NCBI RefSeq assembly: GCF_963360655.1
Contig: NZ_OY725712.1
Location: 620,001-684,000 of the forward strand
Source of the DNA: Collinsella aerofaciens
GTDB lineage: Bacteria > Actinomycetota > Coriobacteriia > Coriobacteriales > Coriobacteriaceae
DNA length: 64,000 nucleotides
Direction: 5' to 3'
Position 1 is the stretch's first letter. Each line of letters begins with the position of its first letter. The translations under genes were made by a program, and so were the position numbers. Positions 1 to 8,132 of this stretch are shown here, one piece after another. The notes beneath the pieces are model-generated. The model had not been told where the DNA came from and did no database searches. It worked only from the letters and a program-made list of their open reading frames with translations.

Positions 1-2
1 CG

Positions 3-278
3 GCGTACGCCTTTAGCATGTTCTACGAAAACATGTCAGGCTACCTGCGCGGCTTTGGCATCTCGCTCACACCCGCCCTCATCACCATGATCTGCGTCTG
101 CGGCATCCGCTTCTACTGGGTGTTCTGCGTGTTCCCGCACTTCCGCACCTTTGCGAACATCATGATGGTCTACCCCATCAGCCTGGGCACCACGGCGTTC
201 TTTATGGTCGTGGCGGTACTACTTTGCCACCCGGCACGCACCTATCGCGCCACCCAAGCCAAAGCGACAGCCCGCTAA
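3..278 (+). CDS. MATE family efflux transporter, C-terminal fragment
   Basis: This is the 3' end of a gene that enters from the left edge; the frame is already open at base 3. The visible 91 residues contain two hydrophobic spans, around ISLTPALITMICVCGIRFYW and PISLGTTAFFMVVAVLL, and end in a short basic tail. The motif order with GFGISLTPALIT and RFYWVF is typical of the last helices of MATE multidrug/sodium antiporters, which export organic cations across the inner membrane. Only the C terminus is seen, so substrate cannot be judged. It converges on the LysR gene with 27 bases between stops and no obvious terminator. Confidence 0.7.
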   Translation, partial: AYAFSMFYENMSGYLRGFGISLTPALITMICVCGIRFYWVFCVFPHFRTFANIMMVYPISLGTTAFFMVVAVLLCHPARTYRATQAKATAR

Positions 279-305
279 ACACCGCACTCAACGCCACGAC
301 AGTCA

Positions 306-1172
306 TTAATTGACAATATGCGAGCTCATATAGTCGATAAAGCGCCTCGTGGCGATAGGCATGGTGTCCCAGCTGCGCCAGGCGGCCACCACGTCGCGCG
401 AGGGGGCATGCACGATGGGCCGCACACGAATATCGGCTCGCATGCCCTCCACAGTACGACGGTAGAGCATGCTCACGCCTAGGCCCTCCTCCACCATCGC
501 CATGATGGTGTAGTCGTCAGTCACCTCGCTCGTCACGTGCGGCGACAGCCCATGCGCCGCAAATGCATCGAGCACCAGGCTCTGTTCGCCCTCATCCAGC
601 AGTACAAACGGCTCGGACGCCAGGTCGGCGAGTGTCACCTTTTCCTTTGCCGTCAGCGGATGCGCGGCCGGCAACAATGCCACCAACTCGTCGTGATAGA
701 CCACGCGCTTCTCGAGCCCAGCGGTAAATCCGCGTGCCGTAAAGCAAAAATCAACCACGCCATCGTGCACCCACTGGGCGTTGCGCGTGTAATCGCCCTG
801 CTTGAGGGTAAAGCGAACGCCCGGGTGCAGGGCTCCAAAATCGCGGATCACGCGCGGCAACACGGTTCGACTCACGTTGGTAAACGTCGCGATGCGAATA
901 TCAGTCGACGAAAGCCCCAGCAGCTCCTGCCGCTTGCCCTCGAGCTCGAGCTCGGCGGTCACAATCTGGCGCAGGTACGGCAGATATTGTTTACCGTCGC
1001 GCGTAAGCGAAACGCCCTGCTTTCCGCGCTCGATAAGCGTGGTGCCCAGCTCGCGCTCGAGCGCCTTGACGGCCTGGCTCACCGCACTTTGCGTATAGCC
1101 CAACTCGTCCGCCGCGCCTTTAAGGCTGCCGCGGTCGACCACCATACAAACAATCTGATACCGCGATGCCAT
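306..1172 (-). CDS. LysR family transcriptional regulator
   Basis: A 288-residue LysR-type regulator of normal length. Residues about 1-60 form the winged helix-turn-helix (GAADELGYTQSAVSQAVKAL) and residues about 90-285 the periplasmic-binding-protein-like effector domain. The start ATG has GGAGG four bases upstream. It is divergent from the EamA transporter at 1331 across a 158-base gap, the usual arrangement for a LysR protein controlling its neighbour, so the transporter is the likely target. The effector is not predictable from sequence. Confidence 0.9.
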   Translation of the reverse strand: MASRYQIVCMVVDRGSLKGAADELGYTQSAVSQAVKALERELGTTLIERGKQGVSLTRDGKQYLPYLRQIVTAELELEGKRQELLGLSSTDIRIATFTNVSRTVLPRVIRDFGALHPGVRFTLKQGDYTRNAQWVHDGVVDFCFTARGFTAGLEKRVVYHDELVALLPAAHPLTAKEKVTLADLASEPFVLLDEGEQSLVLDAFAAHGLSPHVTSEVTDDYTIMAMVEEGLGVSMLYRRTVEGMRADIRVRPIVHAPSRDVVAAWRSWDTMPIATRRFIDYMSSHIVN

Positions 1173-1330
1173 CGTGCCTCCACATCAATGCAGCCGTAAA
1201 ACGTTTTGCCAGCGCTTTTCGCGCCTACTTTAGCGTTTCTTAATCATACTGAAGATACATTCGCTTTACTACATCAACATCTGAGAGCAGAATCCTTTGT
1301 GCGAAACCGTTCTGTAACAAAAGGAGTCCC

Positions 1331-2233
1331 ATGGATCGCAAAAAAGCAATCGCGCTCTCATTTTCCGTTCCCGTCGCATGGGGCTTTTCGTATCCCCTCA
1401 TGAAGATCGGCATGGACAGCATGAACGCCACGAGCATCGTCGCGTTGCGCTGCATCATCGCCTTTGTGGCCTGTCTGCTGCTCTTCCACAAGCGCGCGTT
1501 CCGCATCAACCGCGACCTTATGGTTCGTGCCGCTATCATCGGCGCCATTATGGCAACCGAGCTCACCTGCATGTGCTTGGGCTCCAGCCTCACTTCTGCC
1601 TCCACTGCCGGCTTTTTGCAGAGCCTGACGGTCGTGATCGTGCCGTTTGCCAACGCCGCCCTGCTGCGCCGCGCCCCCGAGCGCAAGGTGCTCATCGGCA
1701 CGGCTATCGTCACCTGCGGCATGCTGCTGCTCTCGGGCGCCGACTTTACCAGCCTGAATCCCGGCGCGATCATCATGCTGCTCTCGGCCTTTATCTATGC
1801 CAGCCACATTATCGTGGCCAAGCGCTTTGTCGAAGAAGTCGATCCGCTGTCCCTGGGCGTTTGGCAGCTGGGCTTTGGCGGCCTGTTCTCGGGCATTGCC
1901 GCATGCGTCTTTGGCGGTTTCGCACTTCCCAGTACGCCCAGCGAGATCGTGGTCGTCGTTGCCCTCGCGCTCATCTGCTCTGCCTACGGCTTTATCACCC
2001 AGACGCTCGTGCAGCCCCACGTGCCCGCCGAGACCACCGGTTTCGCCTTCTCGCTCGAGCCGGTCTGCTCCGCCGTCTTTTCGTTCTTCCTGGTCGGCGA
2101 GGTCCTGAGCCCCATCGCCTTCTTTGGCGCCGCCCTCATCCTCACCGGCGTCATGGTAGCAACCGTCGAGCTTCCGCGCCTCCGCGCACATGGACAGGCT
2201 CGCATGGCAGGAGCGCCCGAGCACGTCTCGTAG
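1331..2233 (+). CDS. EamA/DMT family transporter
   Basis: A 300-residue drug/metabolite transporter superfamily protein with two EamA repeats and about ten hydrophobic helices, starting MDRKKAIALSFSVPVAWGFS. The second repeat contains EEVDPLSLGVWQLGFGG and ends with ALILTGVMVATVELPRLRA. Such proteins move small metabolites or amino acids across the inner membrane. AAAGGAG lies six bases before the ATG. It is divergent from a LysR regulator that may control it. Substrate unknown. Confidence 0.85.
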   Translation: MDRKKAIALSFSVPVAWGFSYPLMKIGMDSMNATSIVALRCIIAFVACLLLFHKRAFRINRDLMVRAAIIGAIMATELTCMCLGSSLTSASTAGFLQSLTVVIVPFANAALLRRAPERKVLIGTAIVTCGMLLLSGADFTSLNPGAIIMLLSAFIYASHIIVAKRFVEEVDPLSLGVWQLGFGGLFSGIAACVFGGFALPSTPSEIVVVVALALICSAYGFITQTLVQPHVPAETTGFAFSLEPVCSAVFSFFLVGEVLSPIAFFGAALILTGVMVATVELPRLRAHGQARMAGAPEHVS

Positions 2234-2321
2234 ACCCCACTCTTCATACAGCCGCGGCATAAAGGCAACCGGTGCGCCTTTACAATAGATGCCAGCAGAG
2301 CATCTGACGTAAAGGAGCCCC

Positions 2322-3047
2322 ATGGACGCCGCGACCCGCGACCGCAACATAGCAACTTGGTTGGGCGATGCACCGCAGCCGGTACGTGACACTACGAACC
2401 AGCTGCTCGAGCGCATCGCCCTTTTGCGTGCCGAGCAGACTATCTACCCAGCACAAGACGACATCCTCAATGCCCTCGCCTACACGCCGGCCGACCAGGT
2501 CAAGGTTGTCATCTTGGGTCAAGACCCCTATCACGGACCCAACCAGGCAATGGGGCTGTCGTTCTCGGTCCCCGCGACGCAAACCAAGTTGCCACCGAGC
2601 CTGCGCAACATTTACAAGGAACTCAAAGCCGATCTGGGTTGTCCCATTCCCGCCACGGGAGACCTAACCCCATGGGCACAACAGGGCGTCCTGCTCCTCA
2701 ACACTACGCTCACCGTGCGCGAGCATGCCGCCAATTCGCACGCCAAACTAGGCTGGAGCGCGCTCACCGACTACGTTATCGAGCGCTGCTGTCAGCTGCC
2801 CCAACCGGTAGTCTTTTTGGCATGGGGTCGCTTTGCCCAGCAGATGGTCGAAGGTAAGCTCGTCGCAACCGGTGCGGGCAAGGCAACCGGCAAGTTCTGC
2901 CTGGCCTCCACGCACCCCTCGCCGCTTTCGGCCAACCGTGCCACGGCAGAACTCCCCGCCTTTATGGGATCGCGTCCCTTCTCGGCAGCCAATCGGCTAC
3001 TCGAACAGCACGGCTCGACCCCCGTCAACTGGACTTGCCTCGGCTAA
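2322..3047 (+). CDS. ung: Uracil-DNA glycosylase (family 1)
   Basis: A 241-residue family-1 uracil-DNA glycosylase, which removes uracil from DNA to start base-excision repair. The water-activating motif GQDPYHG has its catalytic aspartate at residue 68, followed by NQAMGLSFSV. The C-terminal minor-groove loop ASTHPSPLSANR carries the catalytic histidine near residue 198. Length fits the family (about 220-240). AAAGGAG precedes the ATG at a normal distance. The gene ends in a strong hairpin shared with the opposite-strand SDR gene. Confidence 0.96.
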   Translation: MDAATRDRNIATWLGDAPQPVRDTTNQLLERIALLRAEQTIYPAQDDILNALAYTPADQVKVVILGQDPYHGPNQAMGLSFSVPATQTKLPPSLRNIYKELKADLGCPIPATGDLTPWAQQGVLLLNTTLTVREHAANSHAKLGWSALTDYVIERCCQLPQPVVFLAWGRFAQQMVEGKLVATGAGKATGKFCLASTHPSPLSANRATAELPAFMGSRPFSAANRLLEQHGSTPVNWTCLG

Positions 3048-3062
3048 AAATCGATACATCAA

Positions 3063-3096
3063 AAACGCGCCCGACGGCTTTCCATCGGGCGCGTTT
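3063..3096. terminator. Bidirectional terminator between ung and SDR gene
   Basis: An inverted repeat with arms ACGCGCCCGA and TCGGGCGCGT around a short loop lies between the convergent stops at 3047 and 3098. A-rich sequence on one side and T-rich on the other suit termination in both directions. Confidence 0.75.
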
Positions 3097-3097
3097 C

Positions 3098-3778
3098 CTA
3101 TTCGGGCCAAATAAATTGTGTGCGGCCGGCCTCGCCGCCATCGATCAGCAGACTCTGCCCGGTCATAAACCGGTTGGTCACGCCCACAAAGTAGATCCAC
3201 TCGGCGATCTCTTGGGCAGTGGCCCAGCGCTTAAGCGGCGTGAGCTCCATAATCTGGTTCCATAGGTGTTCGTCTTCCATCACGCAACGGTTGAGCGGCG
3301 TGATAACGCCACCCGGGTCCACACTGTTGGCGATAGCCTGCGGCGCCAGACGGTTTGCAAGGTTCTTGGTGTAGGCGATAACGCCGCCCTTGCTGGCGGC
3401 ATAGTCGGGAAACTCCGATCCCGTATGCCCGCTCGCCGACCCCACATTGACCACGGATTTGATAGCCGGCGCCGGCTTGGCGGCAAGCCCCTCCCCCGCA
3501 AAGGCGTAGCGCTCGGTCACGTTGATGGTGCCATACAGGTTGGCGGCGATGTCGTCAGCCGAATCCTGCGTACCGGCAACGTTCACGATCACCTGGGGTT
3601 CAAGATCGTCTGGAAACGCGTCCGGCTTGCGAACATCAACGATCAGATGGCGGTAGCGCTCGTGTTTGATCGCCGCCGGTAGCAAATCAAAGCCCACGAC
3701 CTCGTGGCCCTCGTCCAAAAATCGTTGCACGCATGCGGCTCCGATACCGCCCGAAGCACCCGTGATCAAAACCCGCAT
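3098..3778 (-). CDS. SDR family NAD(P)-dependent oxidoreductase
   Basis: A 226-residue classical short-chain dehydrogenase. The cofactor motif TGASGGIG is at residues 6-13, NVAG near 66-69, a catalytic serine in the NVGSASG segment near 114, and the active pair Y126 and K130 in YAASK. The C-terminal TGQSLLIDGG is also typical. TAAGGAG lies just upstream of the ATG and overlaps the stop of the upstream transporter gene (9-base gap), so the two are co-transcribed. Substrate is unknown; the link to the transporter may be only operonic. Confidence 0.9.
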   Translation of the reverse strand: MRVLITGASGGIGAACVQRFLDEGHEVVGFDLLPAAIKHERYRHLIVDVRKPDAFPDDLEPQVIVNVAGTQDSADDIAANLYGTINVTERYAFAGEGLAAKPAPAIKSVVNVGSASGHTGSEFPDYAASKGGVIAYTKNLANRLAPQAIANSVDPGGVITPLNRCVMEDEHLWNQIMELTPLKRWATAQEIAEWIYFVGVTNRFMTGQSLLIDGGEAGRTQFIWPE

Positions 3779-3787
3779 ACTTGCTCC

Positions 3788-4510
3788 TTAGGCGGTTGCG
3801 TGGCGCTCGAGGTACTCGGAGCCCACATTCTCGCGCTCCCAGCCGCGCACGACCTTGTAGCCCACGGGGCTCAGGAAAACCTCGCACAGCAGCTCGGCAA
3901 CAGCGCCGGTCAGCGAGCACATAAGGACCTGCACCCAGGTCCAACCAAAGAACGTGTGGCTCACCACAATGGCAAAGACCAAGTTGTCGATAAACTGGCC
4001 AACACCCGTGGACACATAGGAGCGGAAGGCAAAGCTCGCAAAGTTATTCTTTTTGAGCATGCGGCCGAGCGACTGGTTGAGCGTGGAGTTAACCACGGCA
4101 GAAACGAGCATTGCCAGCGAAGAGCCCAGCACCACGTACCAGGTGCCGCCGATGGTGGCGTTAAGGGCAGTGTTGACCTCGATCATGCCCGTGTCGTAGT
4201 AGGCGCCCCACATGCCGGGCGTGAGCGAGCATGCCCAAAAGCACAGACTCACGGCCAGGTTGACCAGCAGCGCGAGGATAGAGATTTTGATGGATGCCTT
4301 GGCGCCAAAGCGCTTGCAGATCATGTCCTGGCACAAAAACGAAACCCAGCTCACCACAAAGCCACAGTCGAGCGCCAGATATGGCAGGCTGATGAGCTCT
4401 TTGTTGGCCAGCAGGTTCATCATGATGACGCTCACGAAAAACAGCGAAACCGTTGCCGCGGGAATGCTCCGCAGCAGGACCTTGTAGTCCTCCATGACCT
4501 TCTTGATCAT
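3788..4510 (-). CDS. VUT family (queuosine-precursor type) transporter
   Basis: A 240-residue membrane protein with about six hydrophobic segments that looks like the VUT/YhhQ (COG1738) family, whose members import queuosine precursors such as preQ0/preQ1. Recognisable features are NLLANKELISLP near the N terminus, the DNLVFAI segment and the C-terminal LLCEVFLSPVGYKV. I chose ATG at 4510 because AAAGGAG sits directly upstream; a longer open frame to 4654 has no ribosome site and would translate the leader. The 5' leader can fold as a preQ1-like pseudoknot overlapping the Shine-Dalgarno, consistent with a queuosine-precursor role. It is followed by the SDR gene in one operon. Confidence 0.8.
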   Translation of the reverse strand: MIKKVMEDYKVLLRSIPAATVSLFFVSVIMMNLLANKELISLPYLALDCGFVVSWVSFLCQDMICKRFGAKASIKISILALLVNLAVSLCFWACSLTPGMWGAYYDTGMIEVNTALNATIGGTWYVVLGSSLAMLVSAVVNSTLNQSLGRMLKKNNFASFAFRSYVSTGVGQFIDNLVFAIVVSHTFFGWTWVQVLMCSLTGAVAELLCEVFLSPVGYKVVRGWERENVGSEYLERHATA

Positions 4511-4516
4511 TATGTA

Positions 4517-4566
4517 CTCCTTTGGTTTTAGGTTTAACGAGCAGGATATCGGACCCGAACTGCTCG
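4517..4566 (-). promoter_or_regulatory. Candidate preQ1 class I-like riboswitch
   Basis: Read on the minus strand, a 7-bp stem (CGAGCAG at 4566-4560 with CTGCTCG at 4544-4538) closes a 15-base loop that starts TTC and ends in C. The A-rich tail GTTAAACCTAAAACC follows, then AAAGGAG. Loop bases GGGT (4556-4553) can pair with tail ACC (4526-4524), giving an H-type pseudoknot that abuts the Shine-Dalgarno. This is the architecture of preQ1-I aptamers, and the downstream gene is a queuosine-precursor-type transporter. The assignment is by eye and needs a covariance-model test. Confidence 0.5.
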
Positions 4567-4627
4567 GACGCCCCGGTCTTGAGACGACGGTGGGTATGAT
4601 AGCCGCTCGCGCGGCATCAGGCAAGCA

Positions 4628-4663
4628 ATCGGCGCGGCAGCCCCGCAGGGCCACCGCGCCGAT
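4628..4663 (-). terminator. Inverted repeat downstream of prfC
   Basis: Perfect 10-bp arms ATCGGCGCGG and CCGCGCCGAT flank a 16-base loop a few bases after the prfC stop. There is no clear U-tract, so it may be a weak or factor-assisted terminator. Confidence 0.5.
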
Positions 4664-4666
4664 GCG

Positions 4667-6280
4667 TTAAAACGCTACGTTGCCAAACTCCGACAGGATA
4701 AGGTCGGGGTTGTGGTCGGTTGCCCAATCCACGTTCCACGGGCTCGTGAACAGCAGCAGCTTACCGCCGCGCATGTCCTCGACACGCAGGGTGTCGCGCG
4801 TGAGCGAAAGGCCCGGGATATCAATAGTGTCGGGGTCGTTCTGGATCCAGCGGATATCGGTATAGGGCAACGGCTGGCGACGAACCTCAACACGGTATTC
4901 GGCCTTGAGGCGGCGCTCGAGCACCTCAAACTGCAGCACGCCGACCACGCCCACGATGACGCTTTCCATGCCGGCACCCAGTTCGCGGAAGATCTGGATA
5001 GCACCCTCTTGGGCAAGCTCCTCCATGCCCTTGACGAACTGCTTGCGCTTGAGCGTGTCGACCTGCGTAATGCGAGCGAACATCTCGGGGGCAAACGTCG
5101 GGATCTGCGGATACTGCACGTGGCGCTTGCCAGAGCACACAGTGTCGCCGATGCTAAAGATACCCGGATCGAACAGGCCCACGATATCGCCCGCGTACGC
5201 CTCGTCAACAATCGCACGGTCATCGGCCATCATCGAGGTGCCAGTAGCAAGCTTAAGCTTGCGGTTGCCCTGCACGTGGAAGGCGTCCATGCCGCGCTCG
5301 AACTTGCCCGAGCAAATGCGCACAAAGGCGATGCGGTCGCGGTGGTTCTTGTCCATGTTGGCCTGGATCTTAAACACAAAGCCGCTAAAGTCGTCGCGGC
5401 AGGGATCGACCGGCTCGCTGGTGAGCGTATCGGTATAGGCGCGCGGCGTCGGGGCCAGACGCAGGAACTCCTTGAGGAAGGGCTCCACGCCAAAGTTGGT
5501 GAGCGCCGAGCCAAAGAACGCCGGGCTCAGCTTGCCGCAGGCCACAGCATCCAAGTCGAGCTCGTCGCCAGCGCCATCGAGCAGCTCGATGTCGTCCATC
5601 AGGTTCTTATGGTTCTCCTCGCCGATGAGCTCATCCATGGCAGGGTCGCCCAGCTCGGCCTCGACCTCGGCGACCTTCTTGGTGGCGTTGGCGTGGCCGT
5701 CGCCCTCGAAGGCAATGACGCGACGGGTCTGACGATCGAACACGCCGCGGAAGTTGCGGCCGCTGCCGATCGGCCAGTTCATGGGATACGTATTGATGCC
5801 CAGGACGTTCTCGATCTCTTCCATGAGCTCAAACGGATCGCGAGCCTCGTGGTCGAGCTTGTTCACAAAGGTGAAGATGGGAATGTGGCGCAGCGTACAG
5901 ACCTTAAAGAGCTTTTTGGTCTGGGCCTCGACGCCCTTGGCGCCGTCGATGACCATAACAGCAGCGTCGGCGGCCATAAGGGTACGGTAGGTATCCTCCG
6001 AGAAGTCCTGGTGGCCGGGGGTATCGAGGATGTTGACGCAGGCGCCGTTGTAGGTGAACTGCAGCACCGAGGAAGTAACGGAAATACCGCGCTCCTTCTC
6101 GATGTCCATCCAGTCCGAGACGGCATGCTTGGCCGAGCTCTTGCCCTTGACCGAGCCGGCAGTCTGGATGCTGCCGGTATAGAGCAGCAGCTTCTCGGTA
6201 AGTGTGGTCTTACCGGCGTCCGGGTGGCTGATGATCGCGAATGTGCGGCGCGACGAGATTTCATCCGACAGGCTTGCCAT
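4667..6280 (-). CDS. prfC: Peptide chain release factor 3
   Basis: A translational GTPase of 537 residues that recycles RF1/RF2 from the ribosome after termination. Motifs seen are the P-loop HPDAGKTT near residues 19-26, switch II DTPGHQDF, NKLDHEARDPFEL for the guanine-specificity region, and the RF3-typical RVEVRRQPLPYTDIRWI near the C terminus. I placed the start at 6280 (MASLSDEI) because AGAAAGGA lies about eight bases upstream; an ATG at 6307 in the same frame is less likely. Length matches the family (about 530). Core gene. Confidence 0.93.
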   Translation of the reverse strand: MASLSDEISSRRTFAIISHPDAGKTTLTEKLLLYTGSIQTAGSVKGKSSAKHAVSDWMDIEKERGISVTSSVLQFTYNGACVNILDTPGHQDFSEDTYRTLMAADAAVMVIDGAKGVEAQTKKLFKVCTLRHIPIFTFVNKLDHEARDPFELMEEIENVLGINTYPMNWPIGSGRNFRGVFDRQTRRVIAFEGDGHANATKKVAEVEAELGDPAMDELIGEENHKNLMDDIELLDGAGDELDLDAVACGKLSPAFFGSALTNFGVEPFLKEFLRLAPTPRAYTDTLTSEPVDPCRDDFSGFVFKIQANMDKNHRDRIAFVRICSGKFERGMDAFHVQGNRKLKLATGTSMMADDRAIVDEAYAGDIVGLFDPGIFSIGDTVCSGKRHVQYPQIPTFAPEMFARITQVDTLKRKQFVKGMEELAQEGAIQIFRELGAGMESVIVGVVGVLQFEVLERRLKAEYRVEVRRQPLPYTDIRWIQNDPDTIDIPGLSLTRDTLRVEDMRGGKLLLFTSPWNVDWATDHNPDLILSEFGNVAF

Positions 6281-6425
6281 GCGGATCCTTTCTTGCATTG
6301 AGTGCATTACGTCGTTGTAACCGCACTATTGTAGCCGCGAAATCTCGCTCTAGGGCGCCTATCAGGACAAATTCATCAGTCAGAACGTGAACGGCTAGTT
6401 ATCGAAAGTATTCTGCAGCAGACTG

Positions 6426-6720
6426 TCTCAATCTGTAACAGCAGGCGACCCAAAACGGACCCAGGCGTTACAGATTGAGAAAAACAAACTTGCCCGCCGA
6501 CACAATCTCAATCTGTAACATCTGGCCGCCCAAATTGGGTCTAGCTGTTACAAATCGAGATAAACGGAAAGGCAGGCAGCCAATGTCTCGTTCTGTAACA
6601 TCTAGCCGCGCAAATCGACTCTTACTGTTACAGATTGAGACAAATAGGCAGGCGGGAAAATAACATCTCAATCTGTAACAGCTGGCGACCAAAAACGGAT
6701 CCAGATGTTACAGATTGAGA
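6426..6720. repeat. Four 55-bp palindromes at exact 80-bp period
   Basis: Four imperfect palindromes begin at 6426, 6506, 6586 and 6666. Each has a left arm TCTCAATCTGTAACA and a right arm TGTTACAGATTGAGA with 25 bases between. The arms therefore alternate in orientation every 40 bases exactly (6426, 6466, 6506, 6546, 6586, 6626, 6666, 6706). Internal sequences are related to one another (CTGGC-GACC-AAA-GG-CCAG), as are the 25-base inter-unit spacers. The array fills most of the 566-base gap between prfC and the GntR operon. Function unknown. Confidence 0.9.
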
Positions 6721-6785
6721 TTGTTTTGGAGCAAGCGCGGCGCCGATGGTCTATTCCACATTTAGCTCTTGCATAACTGTGCATA

Positions 6786-6819
6786 GTGTATATATACTGT
6801 GCTTACCGGTTATATACAC
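6786..6819 (+). promoter_or_regulatory. Probable GntR operator
   Basis: An inverted repeat GTGTATATA - 16 bases - TATATACAC lies 28 bases upstream of the GntR start. The AT-rich repeat could overlap the promoter. GntR/YtrA regulators usually bind such palindromes at their own operon, so autorepression is the simplest reading. Confidence 0.5.
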
Positions 6820-6846
6820 GTGTAGCCCAACAGCTAAGGAGCCGCT

Positions 6847-7266
6847 GTGGACATCATCCTATCCAATTCGAGCGATAAGCCCATCTACGAGCAGATAACC
6901 TCGCAGGTCAAAGCTCAGATCTTATCGGGCACGCTCGCTGCGGGAGCCAAACTCCCCAGCATCCGTGCACTCGCGAGCGATCTTGGCGTGAGCGTCATCA
7001 CCACCAAGCGCGCCTACGCCGACCTGGAGCAGCTCGGGTTTATCTGCACCGTGCAGGGCAAGGGCTGCTTTGTCGCCGAGGGCAACCAAGAACTCTTGCG
7101 CGAAAACCAGCTCTGCCATATCGAAGAGCTACTTGCGAAAGCGGCGAGCCAAGCCGAAACCCTGGGCGTCACGCGCGACAAGCTGCACGAGATGCTCGAC
7201 CTGGTAGCCCCCGAAACCATGCAGTATCCATCTGCAAGAAAGGCTATACCATGCAAAACCTTTTAG
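6847..7266 (+). CDS. GntR family regulator (YtrA type)
   Basis: A 139-residue GntR protein with an N-terminal winged helix (PIYEQITSQVKAQILSG, then ASDLGVSVITTKRAY) and only a short helical C-terminal tail, the layout of the YtrA subfamily. It starts with GTG, with AAGGAG six bases upstream. Its 3' end overlaps the ABC ATPase start by 16 bases, so the three genes form one operon. YtrA-type proteins usually repress their own ABC operon; the inverted repeat at 6786-6819 is the likely site. Confidence 0.9.
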   Translation: MDIILSNSSDKPIYEQITSQVKAQILSGTLAAGAKLPSIRALASDLGVSVITTKRAYADLEQLGFICTVQGKGCFVAEGNQELLRENQLCHIEELLAKAASQAETLGVTRDKLHEMLDLVAPETMQYPSARKAIPCKTF

Positions 7267-8132
7267 AACTCAAAGGCATCTCACGCCGTGTAAGCGACCG
7301 TTTTTCGCTGCGTGATGTCACACTCGCTGTGGAGCCAGGTCAGATCGTCGGCTTTGTTGGTGCCAACGGTGCTGGCAAAACAACGACGATTCGAGCTGCC
7401 CTCGGGCTTATAAAGCTCGATGCCGGCGAGGTGCACCTATTTGGGCAGCGCTGTGGCGCCGACGCGCCCGATGAGACGCAGCGCCATCTACGCTCCCGCG
7501 TCGGTCTTGTCCTGGACACGTGCCCCTTCCCCTCCACGCTCAAGGTGGGCCAGATCGAGTCGCTCGTAGGCCCGGCGTACCCCACGTGGGACCGCGAAAC
7601 GTTCGCCGGATTCATCAACCGATTTGGCCTCGATCCTAAGACAAAAGTCAAGGACCTCTCCCGCGGCATGGGCATGAAACTGCAGCTTGCCTGTGCACTC
7701 AGTCACAATGCCAAACTGCTCGTTTTGGACGAAGCCACCGCAGGCCTCGATCCCATGGCACGCGAGGAACTGCTCGATGAGCTGCTTGCCTTTGTCGCCG
7801 ACGGTCAGCACAGCGTGCTGCTCTCGAGCCACATTACGTCCGACCTCGATCGCGCCGCCGACCGCGTCATCTGCATCGATAACGGCTCGATTATTTTTGA
7901 CCTGCCGCGCGAGGACATTACCGACCGAGCCGGCATCGCCCACTGCACCCAAGCACAGGCCGCCGAGCTTATGGCTTGCGTCGAAGGCGCCCGTGCCGTC
8001 CACCACGCCTATAGCGTGGACGTGCTCGTACCCAACCGTCGCGAAACGCTCGAGGCCTTCCCCGAGATTCCCAGCGATCGGGCAACCATTGATGACTATC
8101 TTCGCCTCATGCTGAAAGGAGCTTCGAAATGA
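7251..8132 (+). CDS. ABC transporter ATP-binding protein
   Basis: A 293-residue ABC ATPase with Walker A GANGAGKTT near residues 38-46, a degenerate signature LSRGMGMKLQLACAL, Walker B LLVLDEATAGLDP and the switch histidine in SSHI. It powers the integral membrane partner encoded next. Translation is coupled: its start lies inside the end of the GntR gene and its stop overlaps the permease start by four bases. YtrA-controlled systems of this type often respond to cell-envelope stress or peptide antibiotics, but the substrate here is not known. Confidence 0.92.
   Translation: MQNLLELKGISRRVSDRFSLRDVTLAVEPGQIVGFVGANGAGKTTTIRAALGLIKLDAGEVHLFGQRCGADAPDETQRHLRSRVGLVLDTCPFPSTLKVGQIESLVGPAYPTWDRETFAGFINRFGLDPKTKVKDLSRGMGMKLQLACALSHNAKLLVLDEATAGLDPMAREELLDELLAFVADGQHSVLLSSHITSDLDRAADRVICIDNGSIIFDLPREDITDRAGIAHCTQAQAAELMACVEGARAVHHAYSVDVLVPNRRETLEAFPEIPSDRATIDDYLRLMLKGASK

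Noticed and set aside
4712-6301. 529-codon plus-strand frame over prfC
   Set aside because: Antisense shadow of prfC, which has full GTPase motifs.
6426-6720. Regular repeats that could be read as a CRISPR array
   Set aside because: Repeat units alternate orientation, spacers resemble each other and are only 25 bases, and no cas gene is nearby.
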